A stretch of DNA of 24,034 nt from contig JAYMTF010001342.1 in NCBI GenBank assembly GCA_036897485.1, forward strand, positions 1 to 24,034. Direction: 5' to 3'. The position numbers and the translations under genes are program-made. The notes beneath the pieces were generated by a model that did no database searches, was not told the origin of the DNA, and worked only from the letters and a program-made list of their open reading frames with translations. Position 1 is the first letter of the stretch; every line of letters begins with the position of its first letter. This document shows positions 19,133-24,034 of the stretch, piece after piece. The DNA is from Pelargonium nanum (Eukaryota; Streptophyta; Magnoliopsida; Geraniales; Geraniaceae).

Positions 19133-22100
19133 TTACTGCTTTAGGATGTTTGTATTTAGATAGTCAACAATCCGTAAGCTCTCCAAGGCAATTTCAATCT
19201 CTTTCGAAATATTAGCATATAAGCATCTTTGCGCTGCCTCATCCAGCCCGTGATGGGAGACAGGCCATCCTTCCGTACGAGGTAGTAAACTGTGTGACAT
19301 AGAAATAGCAGTTCGCCTCATTTCAGGAAGGTCAAATTCTATAGGTTGACCGACAAATATGCTAATCTTCTTGTTAAATAATGGAAAAGGAGGCCTTCTG
19401 CCAAAGAAAAATTTCTCGGGCATTACCTGGAGATGATGAAAACAGGAGAGAAAGAAATGAAGTCAAATGAACATATATGCCATGTATAATCGAATCAAAT
19501 CAGCAATATTCACAAAATTTCTATTTGAATGCTTGGAAATAATATTAGTTTCCACTATTTATTCTTTTACATATGAACTAGGATTTTGTGTGAACAAAAA
19601 CATGTCCAAGATATTAAGTAATGCTACAGCCTACACATGTTTAGGTATCTAATATATTTGTCATCAGCTATAGCACAAAATGTCAGACCATGAATGTCTA
19701 AGGTAATGATAATAAGCAACTAGAAAACTACTTAATTCGCTGGTTCCTGATTGTCTTTTGGTATATAAACGGTTTATGTACCAAAAGACAATCAGATAAA
19801 TGACCTGCTACACTTTTTACCAGCTGTAAGTTCAAAATTATGCAAAATGAAATGGGAGTAAGATGATGATGCTCAAGTCCAAACCCACCCATAAACCAGT
19901 TTAAGGACCATTTCAGTTTTCACCCAACAAATCTAACAATCGTAGGAACATTTAGCTGAGAACTTAAAATTAGTAGGAAAATAACCTCTTGAAAACCATT
20001 GTGGACAATCGGCAAAACTATTGGAGTTACAGGGGCACGATCAATGAGACTGGCAGTTCCCCATTTTAGTCGGCCTATAGGACGATTTTCTTGGAAAACT
20101 TTTCCTTCTGGAAACGTGTGCAGCTGCATGTTGGGATCAAATAAAAAGAAATATCAGAAGAACTAGAAATGTGATTTCCACATGTTTCAGTTATAGGCAT
20201 CTTTATAGGACAGCTGAAGATATCTTTTAGAACTGTGACACCTGTTGACGATACGTATTGATGGAAAATGGTAAATCATGGCAATTGTTGTGATGAAATG
20301 TGAAGAAAAATTTACGAAAAACCACATCACTCAATTGACCATGACTATCACTAACTCAAACTTTACATTTTTATGCTATCCCAAAATTGACCATGCATCA
20401 TTGGAATTAGGCTTACAAACTAATCTAGATGACAAAACACATATAATGGGTGTATAGAGCAATGCATTAATAGACCATAATAAGCAACACGTAGAAGTGC
20501 TTCCAAGAATCTATTAAGAAGAGCATCCAATTTTAATAAAAATGGTAATTGAATAAATACCCATCCTCCGTCACTTAAGCGCTCTAGAGCTTCATCCATG
20601 TGTTCTTGATAAATCCCAGCTCCCCTTGTAATTGGTATGCATTTACCTGCACAAGATCCACAACAATTAAGAGGGAAACAACATATTAAAGAGCATGATA
20701 TTAATAATGACGAAAAGATATATGGAGCTGCTTTCAGGGCTGGTTGTGTGAAGCAGAAAGTTAAACACTTGCATGTTCATTCATAAATTTTCCATATTCC
20801 AGTAAAATTAGATATTCATCTATTTTATGTTGCTGAATAGAAGAAAATTAGACTGGAGAGGAAGGGAGGCAAATATCCATACATTTCATCACCCCACTAT
20901 TTTATTTACGATATAGCTCATGGTAATGTTGAATGTATAAACACACACATCATCACCGGGTAAGTTTATCATGGAGACTCTAACATAAAATATTGCTTAA
21001 CCTTCCGGGCACAAGCAGCTCAATAAATTGTAAAATAAATTTAATCCTTTTATATCAAGTTCACTTTAACCCACATTCAAGCCTAAGCTAGCAATACATG
21101 CATAAAGCTATTCAAAAGTTCAGTCACGAATTTTGAGAGTGGTGAGTTCGTTGCCACTGAAGAAGCATTGAGAGTTCACTTACCAATTCGAAAAAAATAA
21201 GAAAGCACTGAATTTTTAAAGCATATGTCTTCTGCAGCTAGTACCCATCGAGCCAATTTTGCATCTGATGTGGGAAAGCCCTTGAAGCCCCACATAAGTG
21301 GGTCATCCAATCTAATAGAATTGTTCCAAAAACATGTCAAAAACATTTATAGATTGTAAGAGTTGAAGTTCGAGTGCGAATAAAGACTATAATCTCATAG
21401 ATCAACCATCAATTATAACTTTAAAATGCATCACATCTGTCAATAACATCGGGTTGTCCTCACATGATTCATAGAATGATACAATAAAACTAAAATTCAG
21501 GTGATAATAGAGATGTGTAGAGCTTACATAAACACAACTTAATGATAATAATAATAATATTCACTGAATATGCTTCATTATGTAACTTATTCATTGCATA
21601 GTCAAATCCATACCAGCTAGTTAATTGGAATGAAGCTAGCGTTTGGATTAAATTTTTGGAACGGGAGAGATATTCTCACTACCAAAAAATCTTAATTCAA
21701 ACATGAACAATGAGAGCCTCGTTCCCATTCCGATTCTCTAGACAAAATTTCTACTCCAAACGCTACAGTAACACAATGTATATAGTGTTTATTGTAATCA
21801 ATTGATTTTGGACTCTTACAACTTAAACTTTAAGCTATTAGATCAATCAGTTGCTCAACAACACACACATTACAAACAATTTCACATCAATTCAAAGCCG
21901 ATACATAAATCCATCAACTAAAACCAACAAATGTAGTAAAATTATATGCAATCTTCAAATCGAAGACAAATGATGAACAAAATAAAGCAGCAATCGATCA
22001 AATCAAATCAAATCAAACAGTGCAAACCTAGAAATCAATTAGCTAGAGAGAGAGAGAGAAACAAACGTGGACATGTGATTGCTGACGGTGATGAGAGGAA

Positions 22101-22281
22101 CGCCGGGAGGGCGTGAACGGACGAGGTCAGTGAGAGTATCGGCGTTGTGAACGGTGGTGGAGTTGAGGAGAGTAGTGACGGTCTTGGCGAATGCTCCGGC
22201 CGCCGCGATCACCATCTTCCTCGGCAATCCTCCCAAGTGGCTCTCTCTCACCGCCCACTCCACCAATCTTCGTCCCCTCAT
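19133..22281 (-). CDS. Tafazzin-type phospholipid/lysophospholipid acyltransferase (At1g78690-like), complete
   Basis: A member of the glycerol-3-phosphate/lysophospholipid acyltransferase superfamily, tafazzin branch. The Arabidopsis relative At1g78690 is reported to acylate lysophospholipids or phosphatidylethanolamine (N-acyl-PE synthesis). The physiological substrate here is inferred, not shown. Exons 22281-22067, 21311-21184, 20646-20561, 20123-19986 and 19426-19133 join in frame to 286 residues, about the length of the Arabidopsis protein. The HX4D catalytic motif is NHMSTLDDP (His69, Asp74), split by intron 1. GKCIPITRGAGIYQE follows at about 115-129, then the FPEG motif (147-150) and an IVLPIVHNGFQE segment. 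The ATG at 22281 has no upstream ATG in the leader. All introns are GT-AG. No frameshift or missing catalytic residue. It is transcribed divergently from the SEC20-like gene. Confidence 0.92.
19747..19795. repeat. 49-bp near-perfect palindrome in tafazzin intron 4
   Basis: Arms at 19,747-19,770 and 19,772-19,795 pair at 23 of 24 positions around a single central base, each arm containing GATTGTCTTTTGG. It lies in the 559-bp intron between the last two coding exons. It may be a tiny foldback element or inverted duplication. It can form a cruciform in DNA or a stiff hairpin in pre-mRNA. Confidence 0.9.
22045..22058. repeat. (AG)7 microsatellite at the start of tafazzin intron 1
   Basis: A short AG run just inside the intron 1 donor. 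On the transcribed minus strand it is a CT tract about 7 bases after GTTTGT. Confidence 0.85.
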
Positions 22282-22510
22282 TTTCTTCTCCAAAACTATC
22301 TCTGCGACGTTCACGAGACGGCGGAGACAGAGGCGGAGGCCGGGGGCGACGCCGATACACGGCGCAGTGTGGTTTGTACTTTGTAGCAGTGTACTAACTT
22401 AACCACACCACTGATTTAAAAAAAAAAAAAACTTAACCACACCACTAATATAACCTAACTAAAATAAAACATCTGAAACTTCCCAAACTAAACACCATCA
22501 GGCAAAAGAG
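22282..22510. promoter_or_regulatory. Shared head-to-head promoter region of the tafazzin-like and SEC20-like genes
   Basis: The minus-strand acyltransferase ATG is at 22,281 and a plus-strand GC/CT-rich leader begins around 22,500, leaving perhaps 100-200 bp for two divergent promoters. The middle (22,390-22,500) is A-rich with no clear TATA box on either strand. Leader DNA on both sides is GC-rich (CCGCCGCCGC near 22,517-22,526; 'gaggccgggggcgacg' near 22,337-22,352), typical of broadly expressed plant genes. Transcription starts are inferred. Confidence 0.5.
22396..22446. repeat. 17-bp direct repeat flanking an A-run in the shared promoter
   Basis: 'aacttaaccacaccact' occurs exactly at 22,396-22,412 and 22,430-22,446, separated by 17 bases that are mostly A. 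It looks like a tiny insertion with target duplication and A-tail, or a slippage duplication. Confidence 0.85.
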
Positions 22511-23898
22511 ATACCTCCGCCGCCGCTGTGTCTAATTCCGGCAGCCTCCGGGAAGTCTACCGCATCCGCCACAAGCCTCTTTCGTCGCCAACATTCGCCA
22601 TCGAAAGCTCATCTCTCTCACTCACGGTGGTTGCTTGATGATGGTGGTTAGTGACCATGGATATTTATTGAAAATTTGGGTAGTTTGTAACAGTTTCATT
22701 TGTTAATTTGAGTTTAATTTGATCAGCCGAATCGCTTCCGCATGTGATGGTTGGAGTTGAGAGAAGACATCAACTGGGTTGCCGTTGTGTTTGTTTTGTA
22801 GGAAAGGGAAGCAAAACCAACACATCAACTCTTTGGTGGATCTGATTTTTGACATGAGTATTGTAGGTATGGGTAAAAAATAATTTATTTTGTTCTTAAT
22901 CCTTTGTGAGGCACTGGTTCACTTTGGGTTTTGAATCTATCTATCCTCCATAATTGGGTGAGCTGTATAAACTCTCATTGTGTATGATAGTTGGATTGCT
23001 TGTTCAATGCAAGATATGTTATTGTTAAGAATAGTGTATTCTTCTTCTTGATCTTCAACAATAATTGCCATTTTCATGTGTAGTTATCTAAATATTTGGC
23101 CATATAATCCTTGTGATTTTTCTTTCTGTTACATTTCTTGATAATGTTTTCTATTAATGATAGAACCCTGTTACCAGTCCATGCACTTCAGAGGACAAGT
23201 AACTAAACTACAAATTCAACTAGTAGCTGCTTTATGTGCTGTAATTGTTATTAAATAATGTCATTTCAATTTAGTAGTTGGCTGCTATATGCACTGGTTT
23301 AGTTCGTTTCATTTCAATTCTATCTTGAAAGATACATTTCAATGCTCAAAACCATGTTTGTGATTGTATCTGTCATGATAGGTTTTGAGTTTCAAATCAT
23401 TTAATTATTTGTATTGTTAGATTGAATTGATACAAGTGTTTGTCATGTACTCATGTTAGATTGAATTGGTACAAGTGTTAGATTGTATCTGTCATGTTTG
23501 GGATATGAAAAATTGATACAAGTGTTTAATTTAAGCTTTCAAAGAATGAAAGAACCGGATCAGTTGTCGTGATTGGTTCTGAATTCTGATTTGTTTGTTC
23601 TGAAAGAAAAGTTCAACTAATTTTCCCTATTTATTTCAAGTACTCTGTTTAGCTTCACAAAGATAGGATGGTTAAGTTTTGGGGGTAGTATCATTTGTTA
23701 AGCTGCTGGTGTTTTAGAATAAGTTCTCATATGGTTGACATCACATTTATGTTTGGATTTTTGGCTGAGATGATTCCATAAATTCATTAGATGAGAGCCA
23801 AGAGTTAACCTTCAGTGTTTCCTTAATCGAATTGTTAATTCTCTTCACTCAATATCATGATTCCATTTGAAGTTTTCTTCTTCGTTTCGTTTCCTCAG
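22500..23898 (+). other. Leader exon and long leader intron of the SEC20-like gene
   Basis: From about 22,500 to 22,625 the plus strand is GC- and CT-rich and contains no ATG, as expected for a 5' UTR. A T-rich tract ending in TTTCCTCAG at 23,898 is a good acceptor 16 bases before the start codon. In between the DNA is T-rich, intron-like and has no coding signal. The donor is not certain; candidates lie near 22,627 (CTCACG|GTGGTT) and further on. Other AGs, for example near 22,800 (GTTTTGTAG), allow an extra leader exon. Long leader introns are common in plant housekeeping genes. Confidence 0.5.
23362..23527. repeat. Interleaved short duplications inside the SEC20-like leader intron
   Basis: 'gattgtatctgtcatg' occurs at 23,362-23,377 and 23,481-23,496. 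A 26-bp unit containing 'gattgaattgatacaag' occurs at 23,416-23,441 and, with two changes, at 23,455-23,480. A partial third copy ('aattgatacaagtgttt') lies at 23,511-23,527. Confidence 0.8.
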
Positions 23899-23914
23899 CA
23901 ACCATTACCAAACA

Positions 23915-24034
23915 ATGGACGAAGTCGTGGAAGCATTTGAGAAGGTGAAGAAGGATTGGGAGGAGGCGTACGGCAAGACCCAAGAGCACATCAAGGCGAT
24001 CCAAGACTACGGTAAATCCAAGGAGGAGAAGAAT
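23915..24034 (+). CDS. SEC20-like SNARE protein, N-terminus only (runs off the window)
   Basis: The ATG at 23,915 (context AACAATGG) starts 40 open codons, MDEVVEAFEKVKKDWEEAYG… ending …SKEEKN at the window edge. The segment is charged, helical and coiled-coil-like. It resembles, from memory, the start of plant SEC20-family proteins (Arabidopsis At3g24315). SEC20/BNIP1 SNAREs act in Golgi-to-ER retrograde fusion and carry a C-terminal SNARE helix and membrane anchor, which would lie beyond the window. The start is supported by the acceptor at 23,898 just upstream and by the lack of an earlier ATG in this exon. With only 40 residues, the family call is tentative; that it is a real N-terminal coding exon is more secure. 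Confidence 0.6.
   Translation, partial: MDEVVEAFEKVKKDWEEAYGKTQEHIKAIQDYGKSKEEKN

Noticed and set aside
22147..22402. Plus-strand and alternative-frame ORFs across tafazzin exon 1
   Set aside because: GC-rich exon gives open antisense frames by chance; the minus-strand frame matches a known family and splices correctly.

Overview
This window reads as nuclear DNA of a flowering plant, most likely a eudicot. It has many short exons split by AT-rich introns with GT...AG borders (one GC...AG). Its two complete genes match plant-specific families. A plant LINE-type ORF1 carrying a DUF4283-like region and a zinc knuckle is present, and the long intergenic stretches are full of degraded transposon debris. 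There are no bacterial operons, CRISPR arrays, rRNA genes or recognisable tRNA genes.

Layout. Positions 1-350 look like the end of a DNA-transposon type repeat. Positions 538-2355 hold a short LINE-like retroelement on the minus strand, bounded by a target-site duplication, with a poly(A) tail and an ORF1 pseudogene broken by two in-frame stops. Positions 2376-3470 hold no gene, only a degraded repeat. Positions about 12,600 down to 3,470 hold one complete minus-strand gene for the kinesin-like calmodulin-binding protein (KCBP, ZWICHEL in Arabidopsis). I could assemble 23 coding exons in frame into 1,262 residues in the order MyTH4, FERM, coiled coil, C-terminal kinesin motor, calmodulin-binding tail, plus a non-coding first exon. 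About 6.5 kb of intergenic DNA follows (12,620-19,130). It contains a diverged 114-bp tandem repeat with an inverted terminal copy, several small hAT-like elements and a larger TE remnant. Positions 22,281-19,133 (minus) encode a complete five-exon, 286-residue tafazzin-type acyltransferase like Arabidopsis At1g78690. Head-to-head with it, on the plus strand, a gene begins around 22,500 whose first 40 codons (23,915-24,034) resemble plant SEC20 SNARE proteins. It runs off the window edge.

How the genes relate. The three cellular genes are not an operon. KCBP is a minus-end-directed microtubule motor used in trichome shaping and division. The tafazzin-like enzyme acts on phospholipid acyl chains. 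SEC20 is a Golgi-to-ER retrograde SNARE. The only close coupling is the shared, short promoter space between the tafazzin-like and SEC20-like genes.

I found no convincing new multi-gene system. The most unusual items are a GC-AG intron directly before the KCBP P-loop exon, an in-frame six-codon upstream ORF in the KCBP leader, a 49-bp near-perfect palindrome in a tafazzin intron, and the 114-bp repeat structure.
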